From Nyssa sinensis (lineage: Eukaryota > Streptophyta > Magnoliopsida > Cornales > Nyssaceae): a DNA stretch of 64,000 nucleotides. Of this stretch, positions 35,717 to 47,773 are shown in pieces (position 1 is the first letter of the stretch; each line of letters begins with the position of its first letter). Position numbers and translations under genes: made by a program. The notes under the pieces were generated by a model. It worked only from the letters and a program-made list of their open reading frames with translations, ran no database searches and was not told the DNA's origin. The DNA is taken from positions 9,882,627 to 9,946,626 of the forward strand of contig CM018041.1 in assembly GCA_008638375.1 (NCBI GenBank). The letters run 5' to 3'.

Positions 35717-36482
35717 ATGAAATATATTGAGAAAAACCATTTTAGCCATATACACTTATTTATTTTGAAGTGTGCCCAATCACTTTATGAGTGTAATGAA
35801 TGCAAAGAATTAGGGTTTGGACCATGTTACCAATGTGGGTATGTAGAGTGCAAGTTCTATCTTCACATGGATGTGCAAGGGCTTCCCCCTCCATATTCTA
35901 CCCCTTTTTTAGGAAACGCAACTTCAGGTTCTATGAGAAAGCCCCAATTGATTGAGCTAGATACTATGATGCATGTGGAAAGGATGTGCAAGTGTTTCGA
36001 TACCAATGCTTGCACAAGAAGGCACATGACTTGCACCTTGTGTTGTGTGAAGCTCTCTAACATACCTTAGGGGGTCATGGGCTACAATTACACCTCAATG
36101 ACAAAATCACACTTAAGTGCCTATACTGTCAAAGTGAGGAAAGCTCGAAAGGGTTCAGTGGATAGTCATATATATCCACATGTGGCAAATACTATTATCA
36201 CACAGCATGTGTGAAGGAAATGATACTTTGAAAAATGGTGGAAATGTTATTTTGTACAACAGATTGATGCTTAAGCAAAGCAGCCTGTCATTGCCAAATA
36301 TGGCATGGTATCATGGCAAGAAGGAGTGCTACAAAGTACAAAGTTGGAGAAGCTCAAGTGGCAGGAGGTCTAACAAGTATTGGAAGATAACACAATTGGT
36401 TCTCAAGCTCATTATTTTTGCTATTGCTGGAGATCTTACATCTGGAGTTGCTTTTCTTATTGAATCTTTAATATCAAATTGA
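35717..36482 (+). pseudogene. Broken DC1 (C1-like) domain gene
   Basis: Frame pieces in order match DC1 proteins. YECNECKELGFGPCYQCGY lies at about 35788-35845, and a second module reads in another frame from about 35960 (DACGKDVQVFRYQCLHKKAHDL). Then LKCLYCQSEESSKGFSG with STCGKYYYHTACVKEM lies at 36113-36225, and the C-terminal tail (RRSNKYWKITQLVLKLI, GDLTSGVAFLIESL) at 36365-36480 in a third frame. At least two frameshifts and several stops prevent a full product. The tail resembles that of the intact gene at 21935 (GDPTAIVAPLFVEL). No HMA domain was found upstream. It is a relative of that gene, left on the other side of the Gypsy insertion. Confidence 0.8.
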
Positions 36483-37329
36483 TACATATTAATGTGTAGG
36501 TGGATGGCAAAAATTCAACAACTTAACACGCAATCAGTTGTTTTAGTGCAAACTTATTGAGGTTGAGGATGCCCATGAGATGGTTAGAAGTGTGAACCTA
36601 TGTCTTTTAATTTATGTAACATTTTATTCAAAAGATTTCAAATTTCATTTGTTGAATGGTTAATAGTTTTGCTTGATGAGGGTGGGTGCTATGGTAGAAA
36701 ATAAAAGAACAAATTAGATAAATCACATGATTTTAATAAAAACCATTTGTTGATCGAAGGTGTTATCCAATGAATGAGCTATTCAATGGGAGTAGACCGT
36801 CCTTACACCTTGCAATTTCTATGAACCTATAAATAAATTCAGATCTCAAATGCAAATCTACGATACATGCAGTCTGGGAACTTGGGTAACATACAATTTA
36901 AATTACACGTAGCTATCTATAAGTATTGATTAGGTGCCTCCAATATACACATTTCTAGCAAAAGAAAGTTGCAACAGTGTCTTAACACCAGCTATATAAT
37001 TTGTGTGGTGTAGAAGACTAGAACTTTTGGAAACTTTGTACGCACAATATCTATGTGATTAGTGAATCATTTTGTTTATCACAAGAATAACATTAACCAG
37101 TTGTAAATTAACAAAGAGATACAAATGGAGGCAAAAAAAAACATCTTCAAGATAGTAGCACAGTTAAACAAAATTTCTAAGAAGACTGTAATGCTAAAAG
37201 TATTTCTAACGGATCCACTAGCAAGCATTTTGATGTGAAAATGAAGATTCAAGTTTGAATCTGAACAACATCGCAAATCTAGCTCTCTCTTTCCTAAAAC
37301 TAAACTTACTTTCGTAGATGTCATACTCA
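36483..37329. other. Spacer, no gene recognised
   Basis: AT-rich, no coding similarity seen. It probably includes the 3' UTR of the minus-strand gene ending at 37330. Confidence 0.5.
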
Positions 37330-38051
37330 TTATTCCTCAAGTTCTTCCCACTTAGCACCATCAACACCTTCAATTGGAGCCAATGTCTGCATTTAACAAT
37401 GTATACATCTTTAAAGTTTAAACAAAATAAATAAATAAAAGAGAGACAAAAGAAAAATATTAAATGAATTCACAAAGAAACTCCTATTGCTCTTAGAAAA
37501 TTTTCCATCGTATTGACCATTCATTTGCTTAAAAAGGCACTGGAAGTAGCAAAATGAGCTATTACAATAATGCCACCCGGATATAAATAGTAACTACAGG
37601 GTACTCAAGCATATATAGATAGACTGCCAAATAGAAAACTCCACTCATAGGAAAATCTTGTAAACCTATTTTATAATAAATCTCTGAGACATTTTATCGA
37701 ACATGTCATAGAAAACTAGAAAACCAATGAAGGCAACCGTTCACAAGCATTAGTTAGATGTCTCATGCTCAATTAGTTTACCTACAACTACAATTATATA
37801 AGTCAAAGACATTTAAGCAAAACAGTTAATTATAGTCGATAAAAATACAAAAATATTTGCTCATTCATTTATGTATACATATATATATATATATAGAGAG
37901 AGAGAGGGGGAGGGAGAGAAACCATGTTAGGCTTGAAGATGTTGTGGATGATAGAGGTGCCAACAAGAAGTGAAACAATGATGACAATGGACGTCCATGC
38001 CAGCGACAGAGTCTCAGTCGATGTCTTCCCTCTACCAAATTTCTGATTCAT
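37330..38051 (-). CDS. Small single-pass membrane protein, two exons
   Basis: Exon 1 is 38051-37923 (43 codons) and exon 2 is 37386-37330 (18 codons plus TAA). They are separated by a phase-0 intron (37922-37387) with GT and GCAG borders. ATG 38051 is the first ATG in frame. The 61-residue product has a polar N-terminus (MNQKFGRGKTSTETLSLAWT), one hydrophobic segment at about 21-36 (IVIIVSLLVGTSIIH), then NIFKPN and an acidic C-terminus (TLAPIEGVDGAKWEELEE). Exact frame across the splice and its protein-like composition argue that it is real. I believe similar short membrane proteins exist in other plants, but I cannot name a family or function. The intron contains (AT)n(GA)n near 37876-37910. 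A related gene could lie on either membrane system; no targeting signal is evident. Confidence 0.75.
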
Positions 38052-39183
38052 CTTTCTCAATCGGAACCCTTCCCACCCATAGCGCAAATAGAGATCCTCA
38101 GTTATTCACTCTCATCTCATAGTGCAGGCCCAAATAAAATCTAACACCCAACCTAAATTAGGATTTTTTGGTCTCTTGAATCCTGAGCTAAAGGCCTTCT
38201 CCGTTTGGCAAAAAATGCACTGGACAACTTTTCGGCCCAAGGAACCATCGATTGGGTTGATCACATTTTTGTTCTTATATATGGTCATGCCAATTTTGGG
38301 GTCCATGAAATGATTCCCTCAAACCGTCCTCTCATTTTTCCTTACAAAGACTTGAACCTTGTCTTCAAGAAATTACCTGGTGAGACACGTTACATCATGT
38401 CATTATTTGACAAGTGTTCCAAAATTTTTAATTTTTTTTGTGAATTATGAAAACTAATTTCCCCACAAATAAAAAACTTGAAGAATTTATAAGACATTGT
38501 TACACAATGATGTTGTGTAATGATCTCATTGGATAATTACTCCATTGTCTTCCCCTCTAGGAATGAATAGAAAATATTGTTGAGTGAACTACACGTTTTG
38601 ATATTTCTATGTTGCACTTTTGCCAGAACAAACAAATTAGTTAATTGAGAAGGCTTCTATCATTCCATTAGTCACAAGATTTTCTTTTTTTCTAGGAATT
38701 ATATAAGAGTTTAAATCCTCCCTAAACCATTACCCTCTGAACTCTTCAAAATGGTTTCATTTGTGTTGTGCATGCAAATAGTTGTTTGCATTTATGTTTT
38801 TTCAAGGTTTTATTTATTTATTTTTTTTAATAGTAGGTTAAGGAAGGAGTGAAAGTGTTAAGTAGCAAGAGTTTAGAGCTCCTCCCATTAATTATGAAAA
38901 TTGTGGTGCAACCCTCACACCGACGCAATAACCATTTAAATTTGAGTGTCACTATAAAGCTCATGTGAGTCCTACACAAAAAAACAAATATGAGAAATTT
39001 TTGCATTGTGTGATAATACTTTTTTTCATTAATAGGGCAACCAACCTAACTAGACCAATTCTTTTCAAGGTCCATGTTCCATGAATTTTCTTACTAGAAA
39101 ATGTTCTTTGGTGAGATGTCACCATGAAATAAGAATAATTGAAAATAAACTAACTAGTTACTTATATAATACTTCTAAGTCAA
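38052..39183. other. Upstream region and spacer, no gene
   Basis: The 5' flank of the membrane-protein gene lies at its left. An 81-codon frame at 38205 on the plus strand has no recognisable similarity. The rest is AT-rich with poly-T runs. Confidence 0.5.
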
Positions 39184-39355
39184 TTTAAGATAAAGTAAAA
39201 GTAGATCCTGAAGAATGCTCGTTGCTAGTAAAAGTCGAAGGTGTAGCAGTCTTAATATTGGTTACAAGAATAGTAGACTTAGGTTATCATTAGTGATTGT
39301 CAATAATGTGACCATAGCATCTGTAATAGCAACACTTAGGTTGCCGAGGACCAGA
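39184..39355 (-). pseudogene. Copia gag fragment, zinc-knuckle end (left of CACTA)
   Basis: On the minus strand, from 39352 it reads GPRQPKCCYYRCYGHIIDNH, a zinc-knuckle-like stretch of Copia gag, and then decays. It is the continuation of the gag at 53432-54210, separated by the 14-kb CACTA insertion. The 3-bp target repeat AGA is at 39353-39355. Confidence 0.7.
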
Positions 39356-39715
39356 CACTACAAAAAAACCTACTTTTCGCGACGCACATTATTAGCGACG
39401 CACACAATGCGTCGCTGTAAGTGACTTTTCGCGACGCACAAATAGGCGTCGCTAATAATAAAAAAATTTAGTTTCCCGCACGAAAAATAGGCACGAAACT
39501 ATTAGCAACGCACATGTGAGCATTAGCGATGCACATGTACGTTGCTAATAGTTGATCCATTTAGCGATGCACATGTACGTTGCTAATAGTTGATCCATTT
39601 AGCGACGCACAAATGTGCGTTGCCAATACTTGGGCTAAATGAAACGTCATCGTATTAAGGGGTATTAGCGACGCCCATGGAGTTATTAGTGACGCACAGT
39701 GGGCGTCGCTAATAA
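39356..39715 (+). repeat. CACTA 5' terminal and subterminal repeats
   Basis: The terminal repeat is followed by direct and inverted TTAGCGACGCAC / GCGTCGCTAATA motifs, including a nearly exact tandem duplicate at about 39531-39600 (TTGATCCATTTAGCGA.GCAC). Confidence 0.9.
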
Positions 39716-39989
39716 CTTCTTATATCACCCCAATATTCGATCACTTTTTCTCTCTCTCAAGCTCTGTTTGGATCGCTCTCTATCTCAGACACTCTTTCTC
39801 TCTCTCTCAAGCCCCAATTCGATCACTATACGTTGCTAATTCAAAGCTATTTTGGGGTTTTTTTTGTTAAATCTCTATTTGGTGAGCCAGAAATTCAAAA
39901 TTATGATACGGGAAAGATGTTTTTTTTTTTTTGTTTTTTGTAATTTTATTCAATGTACTATTCTCAAAAGAAGGGCATGACAAACCACC

Positions 39990-40198
39990 AAAGAAAGAAG
40001 AAGACACGATGGACTGTAGAGACCTACCAGACATGAAGGGCATGACCACCCAAAGTCAATGATCAACGGTGAACGTACAGTGGGCTTTGAGGATATTGGG
40101 TGAGAGAGAAGAGACATAGTCTCTGCTTCACATCGAACAATATCTTCGAAATTAGCTCTGGATCGATCAAGATCGATGGCTTTAATAGCCACAACCGT
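39990..40198 (-). pseudogene. Captured protein-kinase fragment (Ste20/GCK-like)
   Basis: The minus strand from about 40198 reads [18 protein letters not shown], then [12 protein letters not shown]. After a 1-nt frame change near 40099 it gives [13 protein letters not shown], a TGA stop (40056-40058), then [24 protein letters not shown] contains the ATP-binding lysine, and the order matches the N-lobe and hinge of plant Ste20-related kinases. Only about 70 codons remain, with no catalytic loop. It sits inside a CACTA element, antisense to its transposase, so it is a captured host gene fragment. A 13-bp direct repeat (CGATGGCTTTAAT, about 40173 and 40199) marks its upstream edge. Confidence 0.8.
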
Positions 40199-40274
40199 CG
40201 ATGGCTTTAATCGCTAAACAGGATTTTGTTATGACTTCTTTTTTCCTGTGCTTCTTCTGATTTTTTTTTTTTAG

Positions 40275-40389
40275 CTGGGAACTTGCTTCTGCTCTCAAAG
40301 AATCAAAATCGAGACTTGACTCAGGTGGTGTGAAGCTGATTGCTGTTGGTGTTGGTACTCCAAGCAAAGCTCGTATCCTTGCTGAACGG
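40275..40389 (+). pseudogene. Captured exon of an AAED1/PRXL2-like thioredoxin-fold gene
   Basis: 115 nt reading WELASALKESKSRLDSGG then VKLIAVGVGTPSKARILAER, open throughout. It matches the segment just after the CxxC-like site of plant chloroplast thioredoxin-like AAED1 (AhpC/TSA-type) proteins. It is bordered exactly by a 3' splice site (poly-T then TTAG, 40271-40274) and a 5' splice site (GTAATA, 40390), so genomic DNA with flanking introns, not a cDNA, was captured. Neighbouring exons were not found. The first residue W replaces the cysteine usual at that position. Confidence 0.85.
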
Positions 40390-42353
40390 GTAATACTTTC
40401 TTCATCTTAATTTGTTACATTAATGATCTTCAGAAGTAAGTTGTCATACATTAAGTATCTGAAGGAAAATATTTTTTTGTTATATCTAGGTTGCGCTACA
40501 TTATATTCTTTATAGTTTGTTTAATGTTTCTTATATCTTAGTATATGCTTTGCTTTTATTGTGATAAACTTCTGTTGTTTTTTGATTGGTTTGTTTAAGT
40601 TAATTTTCTAGATATCTAAACTTGTTTATATCCTTTGCTAGACATATTGCAAGTTTAAGCAAAGTATTTTTTTTTTCCTTCTTTTCTTGATTTTCTTTCT
40701 ATTCTCTTCATTCTTGTGCGGCTTACATGTTGTTATGAGTGGTAGAGTTGGGATTTTGCTTTAGTTTAATAATATCATTTTATTATTTTATGAAATTTAT
40801 AAATATACATTTTAGTGCAAAAGATAATTATTTAATCAATTCATGTCAAATTAAAAAAGCAAAAGTTGAAACTCTATTGATAATTGCTAAAGAAAACATA
40901 TGATGAATCCATAATGCCATAAAGAAATTTTTAGTTTAATTCTTTAGACAGAATTGTAGAATAGTGTGGATGATTTAGTCTAGTTTCATGACATATGAAA
41001 ATATGTTTTGCTCCAATTTAAATGACTCTGTTATGATTAAACTGTGAGTTTGTAGGTTGCATTGATCAATTTTGTCGTTAAGTTTGCATAATGTACGAAC
41101 ACTAATATGTGAATAGCTGAGATGAAAGGACGCTACAATTAAAGTTATTTTTCATCATATCTATGAATTTCGGAAAAATCAATTTGGATAGTCTTTGAAA
41201 ACCTCTTATTTAATCAGATTTTGCTTCTTGTATTTGTTAAATAACACCCAAAAAAAAAATATCTACTCAAAATAAATAATGTGAGGAGATAAAACGAGTT
41301 TATTAGTTGGGAAATGAGAATTAAAAGGAAATTATTTTTATTAATAATAAAAGTATAAATGGTATTTTTATCATAATAATAAAAGTAAAGTGTAAAACAA
41401 AAAAATTCCTACTTTTATATATAGCATGAACCGAATCTATGAAATTAACCTATAATATCATACCATTTGAACAAGATATAAAAATTTTAGAAGATACAAA
41501 AGAACCATCTTGTCAGATAACAATATGTGATTAGTGGACTTCATGAACTAAGTCATGAACTTGATTCATGCAAGAACTTCTCGTCATTGTTACTCTTGTT
41601 ACAGATATGGCAGAGATAACCTACCATGTCACATTGTTAAAGAGTGTTCTTTTTCTTTTTATGGTTGGTCTTAGGAAAGGCAAGTTCTGGCTAACTGTTT
41701 AACTCTTTAAGTTGAACAATCTAGACACACATACACAAACCCCATCAAAAAAGCTATTTATTTATGCCCCTTCAATTTTACTTTAAACTATTCCTATTTG
41801 TTAAGTTATTTGGAGTTGAGACTTGTAAATCTTTTATTAGTATTAGCTTTTTGGAGAAGGGTAGTGTTTGTAACTAAATGATTATGTAACTCAATGTATA
41901 ATTGCATTCATGTAAGCCTAGCCCCGTTCGGGAGTAATTTTCATCACATGTGAATCTTGTGGCAAAATTTATTCGCGATTGGGCTCTTATATATGAAAAT
42001 CGATTCTTGAAATATCTAGAGAGGACAGTTCGAGAATGCATAAATCTGCATTGCAATCAATAGCGGATGCTTGAATATTCTACTATGACAAAATTTTAGC
42101 ACAGTCTCCTATTATTCTCTGCGTATATATTTAGGCGTGTTAATGTCTATCTCGTATACTTGGAGAACCGTGGGGAGATGCGGCCAAAATTTTATCCGAA
42201 TGGAATCAAGCATTTTATTTGCTGCTGATTGCAATGTAGATTGTGCATTCACGAATGGGATAGGGCCACCTTACCCTTTAGAGAGAAGTCGAAGGTGATA
42301 GGATTCATGTTTCATATCTATAACGAGTATCATTTTTGACTTGTATTAGGTAG
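40390..42353 (+). other. CACTA internal spacer upstream of the transposase
   Basis: AT-rich. The first part may be captured intron of the AAED1-like gene. 41890-42183 is shared, inverted, with the derivative at 10936-11220 (motif GCCTAGCCCCGTTCGGGAG), so it belongs to the element proper and may be its promoter or leader. No other coding similarity. Confidence 0.6.
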
Positions 42354-45300
42354 ATGAAAATGGATAAAAGTTGGATGGACTTGAGGGGCAGGCATTTGCC
42401 AGGGTATGTGAAGGGGATCAAAGATTTTATTGAGTTTACTCGTGCATCTGCAGATGGGAGAAATAGGATAAGATGTCCATGTAGGAGGTGCAATAATAGG
42501 GATTATATGCATATAGATGAGGCTAAAGAGCACCTATTCCTACGCGAGATGGACAAGATGTATACGTGTTGGAAATTTTATGGGGAGCACCGTGACGTAC
42601 GAGTGGTATTTGAGGATGAAGAAGAAGACGACGATGATGACTTTGGTGATAATCTTGGGGTTGGTTACGAAGGCTTGCCACAAATGCTGGCAGACTTGTA
42701 GGGGGCTAAAACTGGGGTGAGTAGTCACAGGAGTGACACGGGACAATCGGAAGCGTTTGAGTCATTGTTGAGGGAAGCAAGGCATCTGTTATATTCGGGT
42801 TGTGATAAGTTTTTGAAACTGGACTTTCTTGTGAAACTCCTTCATATTAAGACCATCAACCATTGGAGTAACAAATCATTTAATATGGTCATTGAATTAA
42901 TTAAAGCAGCGTTTCCTACAAGGGAGACCCTTCCAAAATCATATTACGAGGCGAAAAGAATATTAAGAGAATTAGGCCTCGGGTATATTCCCATACATGC
43001 TTACAAAAACGATTACATGTTATTTTGGAAGGAGATTCAACAATGTATGGAGTGTACAGTGTGCCACGAACCCAGGTACAAGCCGAATGAAGGAAAGAGC
43101 AAGACAATTTCGCACAAGGTGCTGAGATATTTTCCTTTAAAACCTAGGCTACAAAGGTTGTACATGTGTCAGAAGACGGTAGAAAATATGTGATGGCATA
43201 AGGAGAAATGTGTTGCTGAGAAAAATGTATGTAGGCATCCGACAGATTCTCAAACTTGGGCTGAGTTTGATACAAATCACGAATGGTTTGCAAATGAGCC
43301 GCGTAATGTACGAATTGGGCTGGCTAGCGACGGTTTTAATCCGTTCGGTGACATGAGTAATGCTTACAACATGTGGCCGGTGTTGCTTGTGCCGTATAAC
43401 TTGCCACAGTGGAAATGTATGAAAGAACTATTTATCTTCATGTCATTGCTTATTCCAGGGCCGAAGTCCCCTGATAATGAAATTGATGTATACTTGCATC
43501 ATTTAGTGGATGAATTGAAAGAATTGTGGGAGGTGGGAGTGGAGGCATACGACGTCTCTAAGAATGAGACATTTCAATTACATGCAGCGTTACTGTAGAC
43601 CATAAATGACTTTTCAGCATACAGGAACTTGTCTGGGTGGAGCACTAAAGGGTATCTGGCATGTCTGGTTTGCAATAAGGATGCATGTTCCCTACATTTG
43701 TCCAATGGGAAGAAGATATGCTACATGTGCCATCATCATTTTCTACCGCCATCACATGGTTGGCGAAATCGGCAGAAGCATTTGTTTGATGGAAAAAATG
43801 AGCGCAGATTGTCACCTCCATTGTAGTTTGGCAAAGACGTGTTGGCACAATTGGCACTCATCCAACCAGTAAGGTTTAGGAAGAGACCGGGCACTAAGAA
43901 GAGGAAGCATACTAATGTGGAGTTAAATTGAATGAAGAAGAACATATTTTTTGATTTGCCGTACTGGGAAACCCTTAAGTTGAGGCACAATTTGGATGTT
44001 ATGCACATCGAGAAGAACATCTGTGATAATGTGCTGGGAGCTTTAATGAACATTGAAGGGAAGACGAAGGATATTATTAAAGCCTGGTTGGACTTGCAGG
44101 AGCTGGGAATACGGAAAGAGCTGCACCTAATACGTAGTGGTGATAAATATATCGTGCCTCCTACATAGTAAACGTTATCATCCGCAGAGCGAATGAAGAT
44201 TTGTGAGTGGTTTAAATCGGTGAAGTTCCCAAATGGATACGAATCAAATATATCTCGGTGTGTAAATGTTATAGATGGGAAAATATCCGGATTAAAGAGC
44301 TATGACTGCCATGCCCGTTTACAACGACTTCTTCTAGTTGCACTACGTCGATATCTCATCGATGACATATCGACTACATTGATTGAGTTGAGCTGCTTCT
44401 TTAGAGAATTATGTGTGAAGACGTTGAATTTGGAAGTACTTGAAAAACTCGAAAGGGATGTTGTTGTGATCCTCTGCAAGTTGGAAAAGATTTTCCCTCC
44501 AGCTTTCTTTGATGTAATGGTCCATTTAGCTGTGCATTTTCCTCATGAGGCAAAAATTGGTGGACTTGTCTAATACCGTTGGATGTATCCAATAGAAAGG
44601 TACATTTAATTTTATGAATTGTGTTATCTATCAATCCTAACTATTTTAATGTATAACTGATTAATTATTAAAACAGATATTTGCACACATTGAAGCAATA
44701 TGTGTGTAACAAAGCACGATCGGAAGGGTCAATTGCTGAGGCTTACTTTGATGCTGAATGTCTCACTTTTTGCTCTATGCATCTTAAAAATATTGAGACA
44801 AAGTTTAATCGTCAAGAGCGAAATTCTGATAGATGTCCAAGGCAGCAATGAATTGGCCTTGTGGTGTTTAATTAGAATGTGCGGCCAATAGGTGCCCGTA
44901 TATATGAATAATGTCATCCTTAAGACTTGAAAAAAGCCCACTATACCGCGTTCAACAACTGCGATGAGACATTGCCATATTTTAAGTAAGTTTATCGAAA
45001 TCATTGCAATACTACATTAGTACACAAATGTAAGTTACATATAACATATCTCATGTTATGTAGTGAGCATACAATCGAGCTTCAGAGAGAACATATATCA
45101 AGTTTTGATCTAGAGCAAAGACAACAAAATTTGTTTCCAAAGTGGTTCGGAGAACGTGTAAGAATAGGTTTCAATTAATTGTAACTGTATTAGTTAATGC
45201 ATTTGTATTCAATTAATTTTATACTTGTATTGAATTAATAGATGAAGCTATTACGCCACCAACAATCTCCTGAGGCGTACGATCAATTATATTCTTTGGC

Positions 45301-46045
45301 ATGTGGTCCTGATCAAAGGATATCCCGCTACACCAGTTTAATTGTTGATGGTGTTCGATTTCACACGAGGGAACGTGAGGTCAGTCGGCGAATAGAGAAT
45401 AGCGGGGTCCTTGTTCAGGGAGATGGTGACACAAGACAAACTGTAGAGTACTATGGTGTTTTACAAGACATCATACAGTTACATTATTGCTACGGTCATT
45501 CTGTGTATATTTTTAAATGTGATTGGTGGGATGTAAGTAATAAGAAAACTGGAATGCAGATCGATAAGCACTTCATAAATGTTAATACGTCACGTACGAA
45601 ATTTAAAGATGATCCGTATGTTTTGGCATCTCAAACAAAACAAGTTTTCTATTTGAAGGACACAAAAATCAGAGGTGATTGGCATGTTGTCCAAAAAATA
45701 AAATTTAGAAACGTTTATGATGTACTAGAAGTTGGCGAGGGAGATGAAGACTTGGAGAGGATTGAGGAGGCACTACAAGAAGAGTCTTAATCTGCCTACG
45801 ATGGTGTTGTCCGGCATGATCAGGAAGATGTTACTTCATATCGGTTGAATAGAACTGATGTAGAACCAGATCATGTCGTAGCTTCCGACGTCACCAATGC
45901 CACACAATTAGATCCGAGGGATGTAACTTTCATTAATGATGATGAGGACGAGGAAAGTGATTTTGATGATGATACATTGTTAAAGTATTGTACCGAAAAT
46001 GAAGAGATTTTAAGAACGGATGATGATACAAACTCATATGAATAA
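42354..46045 (+). pseudogene. CACTA transposase (Tnp2/TnpD-like)
   Basis: ATG 42354 starts a transposase-associated domain (MDKSWMDLRGRHLPGYVKGI, with CPCRRCNN). The Tnp2 transposase core follows at about 43240-44160 (LSGWSTKGYLACLVCNKDA, LRHNLDVMHIEKNICDNV) and a DUF4218-type region to 44573 (DVMVHLAVHFPHEAKIGG). Introns with GT/AG borders lie at 44600-44676, about 44986-45063 and about 45159-45241. The last exon (45242-46045) is DUF4216-like (DKHFINVNTSRTKFKDDPYV) with an acidic tail. The whole 42354-44573 stretch keeps one frame without indels but has stops at 42699, 43191, 43596, 43824, 43929, 44166, 44169 and 44571; TAA 45788 interrupts the tail. The protein would cut the CACTA ends. Confidence 0.9.
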
Positions 46046-46214
46046 TTGTAATAGGTGTTGCATGTGTTAGGATAAAGTGTAATGGATTTTTAATTTTATG
46101 ATGTAATGGATATTCAATTTTATAATGTAATGGGTATTCATTTTTACTTCGATAAGGATTTTAATTTTTATGATTAAATAAAAATAATTTTATTTTTAAA
46201 TTTTCTTTGTAGAT

Positions 46215-47699
46215 ATGGTTGGACCATGTTCACGTAGACGCATAGTTATGACGGACCCATCGACCCCTTTCTCCTCATCTACAAGGTCGACCAATCTTGC
46301 CATCGATGGTATGCATAGTTTCCCTTTTTATTAATGATTATATAAATATGGTACTAACTATTTCGATTTAATTTTTTCTAAAGCTTCGGCCACCACCTCT
46401 AGACGAGAGCGCGGGAGGTCGAAGAACCGAAGTTTGCAGGCTCAGATGGAGGCAGCAGAGGGTGCGCGACTTCGTATTGAGCTACCTCTGGGCTTGTTGA
46501 AACTCGTTGGTGGGTGAGCACAATAGTTCACCACTGAGGTTAACATCATTTGCCGACTATGTGCCTCACTCCATATTAATGACTGGAGTCTCGTCACTGA
46601 CGAGAAGGGACGGGATATTCATGCACATATCCTGGTATGTCTGTTATTATTGTATTCAACTAAATGTTAACATATCTAATACCATAATGTTTTGACAATG
46701 ACATGCTTCACAAGACAAGTTTGACATTGATCTCCAGCTGCCTCATGTCGTGAAGGCAATGGACTGTTACTTGGGAGCCCATTTCAGGGACTATCGATAT
46801 AGGCTCCACATGCACTACGAGGCGGAGGTGACAGCTGGTAGAGAGCCTCGCGACAGACCCTACAAGGGGGTGACAGTGGAGGATTGGATGTTACCATGCG
46901 ACTGGTTCGCTAGTAATGCATTCCAGATAAAAATTGTCAAAATTACTTTTGTTGTATAATAAATCATGGTCATTTATACTAACCTTCTTTGTTTTGGCCA
47001 AGTGTAGGAACTTAGTAAGAAAAATAGCGAGAGCAGAAGCAAGCAAAAGGTGACCTACTGTGGTGGATCACGTTCTTTTGTTAGGTATAGGCATGAGATG
47101 GTAAGTTAATAAATGTATCAATTTCTTATTGTATAATATATTCATGAAATCAATATTCACAAGCTACTATTTATTTTTTGTAGTGAGACCAGGAGACCGG
47201 TGCACCACTCAGCCCCATTGAGTTGTGGCACAGGACGCATTACAATCCCAAGAAGGGTTGGACTGGGCCTAAAGCTCAACGGTTTTATGTAAGTTGGAAA
47301 AGATTTATATACCACTATTACTAATTTAATATTAATCTAAAATGTTTAAAAGTAGTGACATATATTTATGTTTTTATAGGAGGAGATGATTGAGCTGCGT
47401 GCTCAGCCGACCCCTGAGGGTGAGCATCCGCTGACCAATGACCAGATACAGGAGAATGTTATGGGCAAGAGGCGCGGATATGTGCGTGGCTTAGGGAGTG
47501 GGATGGAGCTAACACCATCATCTTCTATCGTCGAGAGCGATGCTAGGTTTCACGCAGCCACCTAGAGAGTTGAGGCAGTTGAGAGACGGAATGCAGAGAT
47601 GGAACAGAGGATGACAGAGCTCTAGGAGCGCCAAACCTAGCTAGAGGCTATTGTGCAAACGATCCTCAGCCAACAGGGAGGCCCTGTTCAGCCTTGGTA
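46215..47699 (+). pseudogene. CACTA TnpA-like gene (Transposase_24 family)
   Basis: The second gene of the element. Exon 1 is 46215-46308 (Ser/Thr-rich, ends GATG|GTATGC). Exon 2 runs from 46384 to about 46634 and includes TEVNIICRLCASLHINDWS. Exon 3 starts near 46714 (DKFDIDLQLPHVVKAMDCYL). Later exons near 47009-47100 (ELSKKNSESRSKQKV), 47185-47290 (SPIELWHRTHYNPKKGWTG) and 47381-47699 (MGKRRGYVRGLGSGM and coiled-coil tail) follow. This is the plant Ptta/En/Spm DNA-binding partner that recognises subterminal repeats. Stops in exon 2 (TGA and TAG near 46516-46525) and in the last exon (TAG near 47563 and others) disable it. The derivative at 10080-10935 preserves a version of the last exons. 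Confidence 0.8.
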
Positions 47700-47773
47700 A
47701 GTTTTTAAAATTATTTACTTTGGTGGATTTATTATTTATAAAAAATATTACGTAAAAAAAAAAAAAAAAAAGG

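Noticed and set aside
38122..38450. Overlapping plus-strand frames upstream of the small membrane-protein gene
   Set aside because: No recognised similarity, two frames overlap, and they lie in the likely promoter of the minus-strand gene.
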